Assembly (NCBI GenBank): GCA_025774615.1 | Contig: JALGVQ010000022.1 | Span: 1-44,382 of the forward strand | DNA length: 44,382 nt | DNA from: a bacterium | GTDB lineage: Bacteria; Blakebacterota; Blakebacteria; Blakebacterales; Blakebacteraceae | Direction of reading: 5' to 3' | Part shown: piece after piece, positions 1 through 9,447 of the stretch | Layout of the letters: each line of letters begins with the position of its first letter | How positions within the stretch are numbered: the first letter of the stretch is position 1 | The notes under the pieces: model-generated | Databases searched by the model: none | What the model was told of the DNA's origin: nothing | The model's input: the letters and a program-made list of their open reading frames with translations, nothing else | Position numbers and translations under genes: made by a program

Positions 1-1454
1 GACGCGCCATGGGCACATCTCCCGACGGGAAGTGGTACCTCTATCTGAAGGATGAGAGGGTGCGGGTGCGGAATATGGAGACCGGCGTGGAGACCGACCT
101 GACCGAACTCTCGGGAGTCGATTTTGTGAACCGGCAGGACGACCATCCCTATGAGCTGCCGGCGTACGGAGTGGCCGGCTGGTCGGAGAATGGCCGGATG
201 GTACTGTTGAACCACCGGTTCGACATCTGGGCCCTGCCGCTGGAGAGCGGGGACGCGGTCAACCTCACCGGCGGGATGGGTGAGCGGGACCAGATCAGGT
301 TCCGCTATGTTCGTCTCGACCGCGAAGAAGAGACGATCGACACCTCTGAGCCGATGATGCTGTCGGCATATGGGGAGTGGACCAAGAAATCCGGGTATTT
401 CGAGCTGGAAACAGGTTCGGAACCGCGACCCCTGATCTGGGAGGATGAGAGCATCGGTCGGCCCGTGAAGGCGGATGACGCCGACCGGCTGATCTTTACG
501 CGGCAGACGTTTGAGCGATCTCCCGACTACTGGGTGAGCGGGATCGACTTCTCGGAACCGCGTCGTGTGACCGATGCCAACCCACAGCAGGCTGAGTACC
601 GCTGGGGTCGCCGGGTGCTGGTCGATTTCGAGAACTCACGCGGTGTGCGTCTGCAGGCCACTCTGACCCTGCCGGCCGGGTACCGGGAGGGAGAACGCTA
701 CCCGATGCTGGTCTACCATTACGAGCTGATGTCATCACGACACCACTCCTACTCGATGCCGACTTACGATGACCGGCCGCACATGTCGACCTACGCAAGC
801 GACGGCTACCTGATCTTGATGCCCGATATCGTCTATGTGGAGGGGCACCCCGGTGACTCGGCGATGGATTGCGTGGGCAGCGCTGTCCGGAAGGTTATCG
901 AGATGGGGTACGCCGATCCCGAACACATCGGTCTGCAGGGACACTCCTGGGGCGGATATCAGTCATCGTTCATGGTGACACAGACAGACCTGTTCGCTGC
1001 GGTGGTGACCGGCGCTCCGCCGACCAACCTGATCAGCTTCTATAACACCCTCTACAAGAGTTCGGGAACGGTACAGCAGGGGATCATGGAGGTTGGCCAG
1101 GTACGGATGGGTACGACCCCCTTCGAAGATTTCGATCTCTATCTCAGCCAGTCACCGATCCACCACGCCGGCGATATCACCACACCCTTCCTCATCCTGC
1201 ACGGCATCGAGGATGGCTCGGTCGACTGGATGCAGGGGCTGGAGTACTACAACATGGCGCGGAGGCAGGGGAAGGAAGTGATCTTCCTCTCCTACCCGGG
1301 CGAAGGACACCATCTCGGCCGGAAGGAGAACCAGATCGATTTCCTGACCAGGATGAAGCAGTTCTTCGACCACTATCTCAAGGGTGCCGCAGCCCCGGCC
1401 TGGATGACCGAAGGCGTACCCTTCCTTGAGAAAGGGATGGTGCCACCCAACTGA
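1..1454 (+). CDS. S9 family peptidase (prolyl oligopeptidase-like), 5' end cut by the window
   Basis: Frame is open to the window edge upstream of the ATG at 9. Catalytic region GLQGHSWGGYQSSFMVTQTDLFAAVVTGAPPTN and C-terminal FLILHGIEDGSVDW...GEGHHL are typical of S9 alpha/beta hydrolases. Confidence 0.9.
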   Translation, partial: RAMGTSPDGKWYLYLKDERVRVRNMETGVETDLTELSGVDFVNRQDDHPYELPAYGVAGWSENGRMVLLNHRFDIWALPLESGDAVNLTGGMGERDQIRFRYVRLDREEETIDTSEPMMLSAYGEWTKKSGYFELETGSEPRPLIWEDESIGRPVKADDADRLIFTRQTFERSPDYWVSGIDFSEPRRVTDANPQQAEYRWGRRVLVDFENSRGVRLQATLTLPAGYREGERYPMLVYHYELMSSRHHSYSMPTYDDRPHMSTYASDGYLILMPDIVYVEGHPGDSAMDCVGSAVRKVIEMGYADPEHIGLQGHSWGGYQSSFMVTQTDLFAAVVTGAPPTNLISFYNTLYKSSGTVQQGIMEVGQVRMGTTPFEDFDLYLSQSPIHHAGDITTPFLILHGIEDGSVDWMQGLEYYNMARRQGKEVIFLSYPGEGHHLGRKENQIDFLTRMKQFFDHYLKGAAAPAWMTEGVPFLEKGMVPPN

Positions 1455-1483
1455 CGAAAAGGTTGCAGGTTTTTTTGCCAGTG

Positions 1484-1521
1484 ACGGGTCACCAATATCG
1501 GTGACCCGTTCGTGGTTTTTT
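1484..1521 (+). terminator. Rho-independent terminator after the S9 peptidase
   Basis: Perfect 10-bp stem ACGGGTCACC (1484-1493) / GGTGACCCGT (1500-1509), loop AATATC, followed shortly by a T-run (about 1515-1521). Confidence 0.75.
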
Positions 1522-1567
1522 GAAAATGTTTCATGATTAAGAGTTCTCAGGCAGAATACAGAAGCAC

Positions 1568-1596
1568 TTGACTATATTGTTTCCTGTAATTATGGT
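1568..1596 (+). promoter_or_regulatory. Candidate sigma70 promoter of the TA-like operon
   Basis: TTGACT (1568-1573), 17-nt spacer, TATGGT (1591-1596). It overlaps the nested dyad. Confidence 0.5.
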
Positions 1597-1636
1597 GTTT
1601 CACGTTTGTGAAACACTACCATATCGGGAAACAATA
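1575..1636. promoter_or_regulatory. Concentric nested inverted repeat, probable autoregulatory operator
   Basis: Outer arms TATTGTTTCC (1575-1584) / GGAAACAATA (1627-1636); inner arms GTGTTTCAC (1595-1603) / GTGAAACAC (1608-1616). Both dyads are centred at 1605.5. The TGTTTC half-site recurs with 18-bp spacing on each side. Confidence 0.8.
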
Positions 1637-1638
1637 GG

Positions 1639-2718
1639 ATGTCTGAAAAAATAGAAATACAGAAGATTCGCGACGCGTTGGCTGAAGCCCTTCCGGGTGC
1701 TATCTCCAGATTGGTAGAGCAGGAGGTAGATGGAAAGGCAATGCGGTCGGATTATATATTGGAAATCCAGTTTTTCAGGATGCAATTCTGTCTGGTCATT
1801 GAGGTGATCAACCAGCTGGGTTCCAGTTCTGCCAGAATCCGGGACAAGGCTGGCCTGGTAATGGAAAGTGCAGGTCAGATGAAGGGGAATGTGGTTCCAC
1901 TGATAGTCGCGAGGTACATCAGTCCACGTCACCAGAATCACTTACGCGATATGAAAGTTGCATTCCTGGATCTGTCGGGGAATGCCTCTCTGCATTATCG
2001 GAGTATTCATGTGGACCGACGGGGATTCAGGAACCAGTTTCTGGAAGAGCGATCTGTCCAGGATCCATTCTCGGACAAGGCCTCCCTGGCTCTGCGCGTT
2101 CTGCTGGGATCAGATCGGTCATGGGGTCTCCGTGAATTGGCTGAACAGTCGCAGATCTCGCCTGGATATGCCTCCAAAATCATGCAGAGACTCGAAGAGC
2201 TGGGATACGTCTCAAAGGAAAAGCAGGGCATACACCTTCGTGATGCACGATCCTTGCTGGATGATTGGATCGATTATCTGGCGAAGAAATCGAGTATTCC
2301 CGCGAAAGAACGTAAATATTACTGTCACGCAAAAAGTCCCAGGGAGATCATGTCGCGTATGGCTGCACTTGGCGACCCACCGGCTGAAGTAAAATATGCT
2401 CTCTCGTTCCACGCTGGTGCCAACCTGGTCGATCCTCATGCCTCCTTCGAGGTAGTGGACATCTATTGCCATGATTTAGATGCACAGGTCTTCTTCAAGA
2501 AGGGCCTGAAATTGAAACCGGTGGATAAAGGCGAGAATGTGAAGTTCAGACGACCACGTTATAAAGAGTCAGCATTCTTTCAGGCCCGGAAGATCGATGG
2601 ATTGCACGTCGTTTCCGATCTTCAATTGTACCTGGATCTCTATCATTACCCTATCAGAGGCAGAGAACAGGCGGAGCACTTGTATCGAAACAAATTAAGG
2701 AACCTCATTGAGCGCTGA
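1639..2718 (+). CDS. AbiEi-like antitoxin / winged-helix transcriptional regulator (type IV TA-type)
   Basis: Central HTH (ASLALRVLLGSDRSWGLRELAEQSQISPGYASKIMQRLEELGYV) in a 359-aa protein directly upstream of a nucleotidyltransferase; architecture as in AbiEi_2-type antitoxins. Confidence 0.7.
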   Translation: MSEKIEIQKIRDALAEALPGAISRLVEQEVDGKAMRSDYILEIQFFRMQFCLVIEVINQLGSSSARIRDKAGLVMESAGQMKGNVVPLIVARYISPRHQNHLRDMKVAFLDLSGNASLHYRSIHVDRRGFRNQFLEERSVQDPFSDKASLALRVLLGSDRSWGLRELAEQSQISPGYASKIMQRLEELGYVSKEKQGIHLRDARSLLDDWIDYLAKKSSIPAKERKYYCHAKSPREIMSRMAALGDPPAEVKYALSFHAGANLVDPHASFEVVDIYCHDLDAQVFFKKGLKLKPVDKGENVKFRRPRYKESAFFQARKIDGLHVVSDLQLYLDLYHYPIRGREQAEHLYRNKLRNLIER

Positions 2719-3553
2719 TCACTCTGAAGAGAGTCAGTTCCTTCCCGGTTTTATTGCCATCCTTGAACTTCTCGAACCTTATCTCGACAGTCTGGTTCTA
2801 ACAGGAGGCTGGGTACCGTACCTCTATCATTATCACCTGAAAAGGATGAATGAAGAACGGGCTCCTCTTACTGAAGATATCGACTTTCTGACGCCCGGAG
2901 TGATTCCCGTTGAGGGTAAGGATATTGATACCATACTCAGGGAATCTGGACTGGAGTGTAAATACAGGTCAAGAGATACCCCGCCTCTCACAGTATATGC
3001 TGGAAAGATCGGTGACCACGCTGCCGAGGTCGAATTTCTAACTCATGCTCCAGGTCAGAGTGAGGATGTCGTTACTGTCCAGCCAGGCTTGACTGCTCAG
3101 TCCTTGCATTACCTGGATCTGCTCAATGAATTCACTTGGGTGGTTGAGATCGATATGGGTGAGGAGCGAAAGTCTGCAATTAATGTACTTCTACCAACGC
3201 CGGGAGCTTTCGTCGTCCATAAGGGAATTGTATATCGAAAGAGGCGAGCGGATATAAAGCGCGCCAAAGACCTGTTCTACCTGTTCCACATTCTCGCCAT
3301 ATATGGTGAAGAATGGAAGACTTGGATCTCTGATGATCTCCATAAAATATCCAGACGTTTTCCCACCTGGTACAGGAAGATGTGGAAAAATCTGCAAAGT
3401 GATCTTTCTGGCGAGGATGATGACGATATCAGGGCCATTGTCAACCAGCGACCAGCAGATTTCCTGGTTGAACTGAATGATGATCAGCTTGCTCAGTACG
3501 TGCTGGAAACCGTCAGACGGTTCATTGATTCTGCAGCCCGGGAAATGGACTAG
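2708..3553 (+). CDS. Nucleotidyltransferase, AbiEii-like toxin candidate (TTG start)
   Basis: LVLTGGWVPYLY followed by TEDIDFLTP matches the G-G...DxD pattern of minimal/AbiEii-like NTases. Overlaps the upstream gene by 11 bp; start TTG at 2708. Confidence 0.65.
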   Translation: MSADHSEESQFLPGFIAILELLEPYLDSLVLTGGWVPYLYHYHLKRMNEERAPLTEDIDFLTPGVIPVEGKDIDTILRESGLECKYRSRDTPPLTVYAGKIGDHAAEVEFLTHAPGQSEDVVTVQPGLTAQSLHYLDLLNEFTWVVEIDMGEERKSAINVLLPTPGAFVVHKGIVYRKRRADIKRAKDLFYLFHILAIYGEEWKTWISDDLHKISRRFPTWYRKMWKNLQSDLSGEDDDDIRAIVNQRPADFLVELNDDQLAQYVLETVRRFIDSAAREMD

Positions 3554-4665
3554 TTGATCGATGTCCCCTCCTGAGTAACCTCTTCCCGGCAGTTCCGGGT
3601 GGTCAAACCCCAGGATACGCCTAGCTGAACGAGTTCTGAGAGATATCCCTGAATCTCTCCATCTACATGAGCAAAGAGGTTACGGACTGCTCCGGTGTCG
3701 ACCTCGATCCGCTCACCGGAATCCGCCCGTGCGGTGATCGAATCCCGTTCCTTGACCCGACCGAGTCGGATGGGCGCCAGACCGTGGTTCCTCATCGCGA
3801 CCTGGAATTCCGGGATGCGCAGAGGAGGGACCGTGAACACGAGCTGGAACTCACCATGAGGGCCAGCTGCCATGAGCCAGGGATGTGTTCGGGTCACTTC
3901 GCAGATCCTGTGGGCTGCCGGATCGAGGATGTCACCCCAGCCTGCCTCAAGATGGAAGCCGCAGCGATTGAGGCGCATGAGCTGGTCGAGTGTGGCCAGC
4001 AGGCCATCACTGGTGTCCATGCAGCTGCTGGCAAACTCCCCCAGAATGCGTCCGATTCCGATCTGGGCGACGGGCCGGAAGTCGTATTCAGAGAAAAGTT
4101 CTATGGGGAGGTCGGCCAGTTGTGAAAGGATGAGCGCGTTGCCCGCACCGATTCCGCCGGTGACGAACAGGACATCGCCGGGATTGCACCCGGTCCGGGT
4201 CATGGCTCCCGATCGGGAAACGATCCCCATGGCAGTAGCGCTCAGGACCAGAGATTCTGAGGTATTGGTATCGCCGCCGAGGATGTGGACTCCCAGACGA
4301 CGGCAGGCAGCCTCCATCCCTTCGGCTATGCGGGATGAGAACTCCACCGGTCGGTCAGATTCGATGGCGACCGATATGACCAGTCCAAGCGGATCCGCTC
4401 CCACTGCCGCCAGGTCGCTGACACTGGCAGCGATGGTCATCCATCCCATCGTGAACGGATCCTTGTAGAACCCGAGCGCTATCTCCTCTGAGATCGCGTC
4501 GGTGGTCACCGCCAGGCACCGGTCACTATCTCCCGGGATTGCGATCAGTTCGGAGTCGGATTCATGCGGCCAGTTGATCTGCGCCGGGGCTCGCAGGAAG
4601 GCTTTTGACCAGACATCGATCAGGACATTTTCGCGTATTTCGTTCAGGTCTTTCATTGGCAGCAC
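3550..4665 (-). CDS. ThiL-like / AIR synthase-related ATP-dependent kinase family protein
   Basis: TTDAISEEIALGFYKDPFTMGWMTIAASVSDLAAVGADPLGLVISV, GGDTNTSESLVLSATAMGIV and CMDTSDGLLATLDQL resemble thiamine-monophosphate kinase (ThiL) motifs. Confidence 0.75.
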   Translation of the reverse strand: MLPMKDLNEIRENVLIDVWSKAFLRAPAQINWPHESDSELIAIPGDSDRCLAVTTDAISEEIALGFYKDPFTMGWMTIAASVSDLAAVGADPLGLVISVAIESDRPVEFSSRIAEGMEAACRRLGVHILGGDTNTSESLVLSATAMGIVSRSGAMTRTGCNPGDVLFVTGGIGAGNALILSQLADLPIELFSEYDFRPVAQIGIGRILGEFASSCMDTSDGLLATLDQLMRLNRCGFHLEAGWGDILDPAAHRICEVTRTHPWLMAAGPHGEFQLVFTVPPLRIPEFQVAMRNHGLAPIRLGRVKERDSITARADSGERIEVDTGAVRNLFAHVDGEIQGYLSELVQLGVSWGLTTRNCREEVTQEGTSIN

Positions 4666-5582
4666 CGGATGGCTTTGGGGAGAAGGGTGAATTCGGCTGA
4701 ACGGGTGAATTCGAGTTCCCCGTCCATCTCCACCGCGAAGGTCTCCTTCGCAGAGACGGTGAGACGGGTCGCTTCTTCTGAACGGGTATTCGGAGAACCG
4801 AGGAACCGGCCCCTCTGGAGTCTGATGAGGAGCTGGATCCGCTGAATGAGTGAGAGGTCATGGCTCAGGTTCACCACGAACCGTCCATCGTCGGGAGCAA
4901 CCGGAGTGTCGTATCTGAAATTTCCGGCGAAATGCGGGTTCTTGATGATTCCCAGATTGGTGGCTTTGCAGGCCTCACTCCATCGGTCATCACCCGTGAT
5001 CAGAACGGGCAGATTGTTATAGGTGAACAGGGTCTTCAGGGCAACGGCCGTTATGGCGGCATTGACCGAGAACCGCTTCAGTGCCCTGATCAGGAGGGGG
5101 CGTGAACTGTAGAGGGAATTCGCCTCTGCAGTGATGCCGATACTGGCGTTGCAGAGGCAGTACCGGGTGACCGGTTTGCTCGAACCGTTCCTGCATTCCA
5201 TCCTGATCACATCGACCGGCCGGGCGTTCACAAAATCTATCCGCAACGGTATTCCCCTGATCATTGCCTCACCAGAGAATGGCTTGTGAAAATCATTGCT
5301 CGTTCCGAGTCCTATCGCGCCGAGTGTGATCTCTCCAGGATCAGGAGCTTCGTTCATGATGGTGTTGAGCAGCAGGTTGACCGTTCCGTCCCCTCCGCCT
5401 GCCAGGAACCCGGTCTCACCGGCTCGAATGGCTTCTTTAACGTGTTCGACACACTCCTCTTCCGATGAGGCGGTTTCCACTTCAATAGAGCGGTCCAGAC
5501 GCTCTTCAACGGAATCGGAGATACGCTGCCATTTCTGATGCGCGGTACTGTATCCGGCGTTCGGATTGAGGAAGAGTCTCAT
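4653..5582 (-). CDS. Diacylglycerol/sphingosine kinase-family lipid kinase (DAGK catalytic domain)
   Basis: N-terminal MRLFLNPNAG and GFLAGGGDGTVNLLLNTIM are the DAGK_cat signatures. Confidence 0.85.
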   Translation of the reverse strand: MRLFLNPNAGYSTAHQKWQRISDSVEERLDRSIEVETASSEEECVEHVKEAIRAGETGFLAGGGDGTVNLLLNTIMNEAPDPGEITLGAIGLGTSNDFHKPFSGEAMIRGIPLRIDFVNARPVDVIRMECRNGSSKPVTRYCLCNASIGITAEANSLYSSRPLLIRALKRFSVNAAITAVALKTLFTYNNLPVLITGDDRWSEACKATNLGIIKNPHFAGNFRYDTPVAPDDGRFVVNLSHDLSLIQRIQLLIRLQRGRFLGSPNTRSEEATRLTVSAKETFAVEMDGELEFTRSAEFTLLPKAIRCCQ

Positions 5583-5593
5583 GACGGGGTCTC

Positions 5594-6613
5594 CTACACC
5601 TGTGTCCGTTCCGGCCGGATCTTCAGAACTACCTCGAAGGAGAGGTAGAAGATGGCGGCCAGAATGGCCCAGGTCGGCTGCAGGGTGAGGATGATCGCCA
5701 GTCCGAGCAGCAGGTAGACACGCACGACATGGGCGATCGGTCCGTGAGCGAGCTCTTCATCTCTGATCTTGTGGATCGTCAACTGCGCACGCAGGCTGAG
5801 GGTGATTGCGCCTGAGAAAGCGATCAGGCCTGGAACTGTCCAGCTGCCGAACAGGATCATGACTCCAACAGTGCAGGAGGCGGCCAGTATAGCCGTCAGG
5901 TCACTGTAGATGGCGGTGGGCACCCAGCCGAATACCACCGGGAAGGTGGCGTATCCGGTAGCCCGGTCAGCTGAGATGTCCTTCAGGTACCCTGCGACAA
6001 CGAAGTTCATGTAGCCGAAGAAGATCGCGCCTATCGCCAGCAGGAATGCCGCGGTGTGCACCTCCCATGGAGGGGCAGTGAATGCTGGTTTATATGAGGG
6101 GTCAACCAGTCGGCCAAGTATGGGCAACAGAGCTACGATCCATGAGTTCCAGAAGGGGCCGCCCCACCATCGACGCTTGAACCAGGTGTAGGTCATCAGT
6201 CCCGAAACGGCAAATACGCCGAAGAGAATGATCCTGGGGTTCAGGAGCGCGAGGACCAGCGTACAGAGGGTAAGGCCGGTCAGGCTCACACCGAACACCT
6301 GCCGGGGAGTGATCACTCCCTGCACAAGCGGACGATACGGGGAAGAGATGGCGTCGGTGTCTGTCTGAGTGCAGTCGGTCAGTGCCTGTCCGAGGCCGCA
6401 TGAGAGGAAGAGGGGCAGGAACCCGAGCCAGAGTCTGATCGGCTCCGGTTTATCGATGAAGCTCATGCCGACTACAGCGGCCACCCCTGATATGAAGAAC
6501 AGGTAGGGGCGCATGGTGATGCCGAAGGCACCCCAGAATGCTCTGCTCCAGAGGGGGTATGTGGCTGTCTGCTGTGTAGACGCCCTGCGGGGTACTTTGA
6601 CAGTGGTTTCCAT
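5594..6613 (-). CDS. UbiA-family prenyltransferase
   Basis: Polytopic membrane protein with motif 1 LTDCTQTDTDAISSPYRPLVQGVIT and motif 2 YLKDISADRATGYATFPVVFG, as in the UbiA superfamily. Confidence 0.8.
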   Translation of the reverse strand: METTVKVPRRASTQQTATYPLWSRAFWGAFGITMRPYLFFISGVAAVVGMSFIDKPEPIRLWLGFLPLFLSCGLGQALTDCTQTDTDAISSPYRPLVQGVITPRQVFGVSLTGLTLCTLVLALLNPRIILFGVFAVSGLMTYTWFKRRWWGGPFWNSWIVALLPILGRLVDPSYKPAFTAPPWEVHTAAFLLAIGAIFFGYMNFVVAGYLKDISADRATGYATFPVVFGWVPTAIYSDLTAILAASCTVGVMILFGSWTVPGLIAFSGAITLSLRAQLTIHKIRDEELAHGPIAHVVRVYLLLGLAIILTLQPTWAILAAIFYLSFEVVLKIRPERTQV

Positions 6614-6614
6614 T

Positions 6615-7799
6615 TTAACTCACCAGGACCTTTCTGCCGACCATTTCGAACAGTTCCAGTGCCTTGACGAGATCGCTCCGGGAGAGGTCAGCCATGACAC
6701 TCACCCTGATGAGACTCGCTTCGGCCGGGACTGCCGGTGGTACGACTGCGTTGGTGATCACGCCGAGCTCTTCGAGCTGTCCGACTATCTGGAAAGTTCG
6801 CTCGTCGTCCCCGATGAGGATCGGGATGATGGGGGTAAGGGTGTCCATGACATCGAATCCGAGGTCGATGAGTCCGTTCTTGAGAAAATCAGTGTTCCTG
6901 CGCAGTCTGATGAGTCGCTCCGGCTCCTGTTCGATGATCTCGAGACTTGCCAGGACCGAAGCCATCACGCTGGGAGGTGAACTGGCACTGAAGAGGAAGG
7001 GCCTGCTGTTATGACGCAGGTAATCGACCACTTCACGATTGGCGGCGGTGAAACCGCCGACTGCTCCGAAGGTTTTGCTGAAGGTTCCGCAGATGAGATC
7101 GACTTCACCCTCCATCCCGAAATGCTCAAGGGTGCCTCGACCGGTCTCACCCAGCACGCCGGTGCCGTGCGCGTCATCCACCATCAGCGTGGCATCGTAC
7201 CTGTCGGTGAGTTCCTTGATCCCGGGCAGATCGGCGATGGAGCCCCGCATGCTGAAGACGCCATCGGTCACAACCAGTTTCTGGACTTCCGGGTGACAGC
7301 CGGCGAGGACCTCTTCAAGGTGTGCCAGATCTCTGTGCCTGAAGACCCTGGTCTCGGCCTTTGAGAGCCGGCATCCATCGATGATGCTCGCGTGGTTCAT
7401 CTCATCACTGATGATGACATCGTCCGGACCGGTCAGGGCTGTTACCGTTCCCATCATGGTCATGAATCCGGTCGTGAATACGATCGAATCCTCCATCCCC
7501 TTGAACTCGGCGAGCTTTCTCTCCAGGCGGGTATGGAGCGAGGTCGTACCGGTCAGGATGCGGGAAGAGCAGACGCCGGTACCGTATTCACGGAGCGCAT
7601 TGATTGCTGCTTCCACAACCTTCGGGTGATTTGCCAGGCCGAGATAATTATTCGAACCGAGCATGATGTGTTCCTGGCCATGCCGAAAGACATGGGGTGT
7701 TGCGGCTGGATCGATGGTGCGAAAGAAGAAGTACCGTTTTCTGGCCTTCACTCCCTGCAGTACTCGTGCAAATTCATTGCAGGTGGTTTCGAGAGACAT
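6615..7799 (-). CDS. Alpha-oxoamine synthase (serine palmitoyltransferase / KBL / BioF-like PLP enzyme)
   Basis: HIMLGSNNYLGLANHPKV, TGVCSSRILTGTTSLHTRLE, VDDAHGTGVLGETGRG and PLP-lysine motif GTFSKTFGAVGGF. Confidence 0.85.
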   Translation of the reverse strand: MSLETTCNEFARVLQGVKARKRYFFFRTIDPAATPHVFRHGQEHIMLGSNNYLGLANHPKVVEAAINALREYGTGVCSSRILTGTTSLHTRLERKLAEFKGMEDSIVFTTGFMTMMGTVTALTGPDDVIISDEMNHASIIDGCRLSKAETRVFRHRDLAHLEEVLAGCHPEVQKLVVTDGVFSMRGSIADLPGIKELTDRYDATLMVDDAHGTGVLGETGRGTLEHFGMEGEVDLICGTFSKTFGAVGGFTAANREVVDYLRHNSRPFLFSASSPPSVMASVLASLEIIEQEPERLIRLRRNTDFLKNGLIDLGFDVMDTLTPIIPILIGDDERTFQIVGQLEELGVITNAVVPPAVPAEASLIRVSVMADLSRSDLVKALELFEMVGRKVLVS

Positions 7800-8128
7800 A
7801 ATTCTCCTCCTTTATCTCGGTGCTGGGATGTGTTCTGGAGGAGAGAAGAACCAAAAACTGTACCAACAACCATTATCTGTCGTTAATGCCGCGTAACTGA
7901 TTAATTGTTATGATGTTACAGAATTTTTGTGGAAATTCTGACTACCAGGTACCGGGTGGGACCGGGATCGAAAGTGACCCTGCTGGCACAGGGAGAGTGA
8001 CCATCGTGCAACGTGGCTCACCATGCTGTTTTCCCTGGCGTCCCTGATGCGTTACCATGGAACAGTGAGTGTTCGAGCCCCTTTTCTCATTGATCGACAG
8101 ACACCTGATCCCGATCCGGGAGGATCCC

Positions 8129-9058
8129 ATGAAACCGCGTGCCCCAGTCATACTCCTTGCCATCGCGATTCCCGTCGTGCTGGCTGCGTGTGAACAGTAC
8201 CGGTCGGATGTTCGCTCTGTTGAGCGGCTGGAGACGGCCATCGAAGAGTTCTACCAGGCCATTGAGACTAATGACGTGGAGGGCCGGCTGGCGCTCTTTG
8301 CTGATGAAGCGATCATGATGCCTGACGGTGGAGACCTCATCGGGGGGCATGAGGATATCGCCACTGTGGTGAGGAGTGGAGAAGGGTACCAGTTCCGTAT
8401 TGATGATCTCGAGCGTTTGGAATTGCATGTCGATAATGAGATCGCCTTCACGGCCAATGCGTACGTCTACTCGTGGCACCCGGTCGGTGAGGAACCGCAA
8501 TGGCATCCGACCCGGAACGTCCATATCTGGAAGAAACAGACCGATGGTTCATGGCGGCTCTACCTCGACCTGTGGCAGAACGGGGTGAACACGGCCGGTA
8601 CGGATACCGGTGGCGAGGTGTCCCCGGCCTCAGAGTCCGGGATCGATACCCGTTCCTACCGGCTGGGAGCGATCGGCTGTTTCGCCGAGATGGTCTCGAC
8701 CGGGGTCAAGAGACTGGGATTGAGCGCGGCGATGCCGCCGGAGGAGATGGACCTGCTCGTTGAGGAGGCAGAGCGGATCGCTGCCGCCAACAATGCCGAT
8801 ATCTACCGGGAGAAGGACTTCCTGGTTACCGATCTCTTCGATGCCAGCCTCACGGATGGGATGCACGTGCTCCTGCTCTATACCGGTGATACCCTGCAGG
8901 AGTACCTTGATCTCAAGGCCGAAAAAAGGCATCTCGAAGGAGCGGGCCGATACCGGGGAGCGGAACGCACCGATATCGCCCGCCGGATGGGCCGGCTGCT
9001 CAGTTATCCCGAGGATACGATCGAGAGGCTGCTGTCAGAGTCCGCGATCTCACCGTGA
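8129..9058 (+). CDS. Lipoprotein with SnoaL/DUF4440-like (NTF2-fold) domain and uncharacterised C-terminal domain
   Basis: Start set at MKPRAPV (8129) with upstream GGAGG. Lipobox VVLAAC. IEEFYQAIETNDVEGRLALFADEAIMMPDGGDLIGGHEDI resembles DUF4440/SnoaL. Confidence 0.65.
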   Translation: MKPRAPVILLAIAIPVVLAACEQYRSDVRSVERLETAIEEFYQAIETNDVEGRLALFADEAIMMPDGGDLIGGHEDIATVVRSGEGYQFRIDDLERLELHVDNEIAFTANAYVYSWHPVGEEPQWHPTRNVHIWKKQTDGSWRLYLDLWQNGVNTAGTDTGGEVSPASESGIDTRSYRLGAIGCFAEMVSTGVKRLGLSAAMPPEEMDLLVEEAERIAAANNADIYREKDFLVTDLFDASLTDGMHVLLLYTGDTLQEYLDLKAEKRHLEGAGRYRGAERTDIARRMGRLLSYPEDTIERLLSESAISP

Positions 9059-9069
9059 AAGGAACCGTC

Positions 9070-9447
9070 ATGTACAGAACCATCCGATTCCCGTGCTTGC
9101 CGGTATCGCTGATCGTCTTCGCCCTTCTTGTCGGGGGGTGCGGCTCCGATGCCGGGTCGAAGCCGGAGGCCGAAGTCAAGATTCTCAATGACAGTGTCTA
9201 TGTCTGGAACCGGGGAACGGTCGATTGGAACGGCGGCACGGTTTTCCTGGGCCGGCGATCAGATGAAGTCCAGAAAACGTTCGGTGCCGTGACACCGAAC
9301 GGATTCGCACAGTTGCCGCTCCGTGAGTTCAGGAAGAGGAGCGGCTCCGATTCGATCCCGGTGGATGTGACCGATCCGAAGATCGTCTGGGTCGTGATGG
9401 AGGGCTATGCGCCGGCCCGATTCGAGATGGATGAGACCGATCGATGA
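9070..9447 (+). CDS. Small lipoprotein of unknown function
   Basis: MYRTIRFPCLPVSLIVFALLVGGCGSDAG signal/lipobox; overlaps the next gene by 4 bp. Confidence 0.6.
   Translation: MYRTIRFPCLPVSLIVFALLVGGCGSDAGSKPEAEVKILNDSVYVWNRGTVDWNGGTVFLGRRSDEVQKTFGAVTPNGFAQLPLREFRKRSGSDSIPVDVTDPKIVWVVMEGYAPARFEMDETDR

Noticed and set aside
7919-7940. CAGAATTT-N6-AAATTCTG inverted repeat
   Set aside because: Short AT-rich 8-bp stem between divergent genes; could be chance and has no clear T-run or repeated half-sites.
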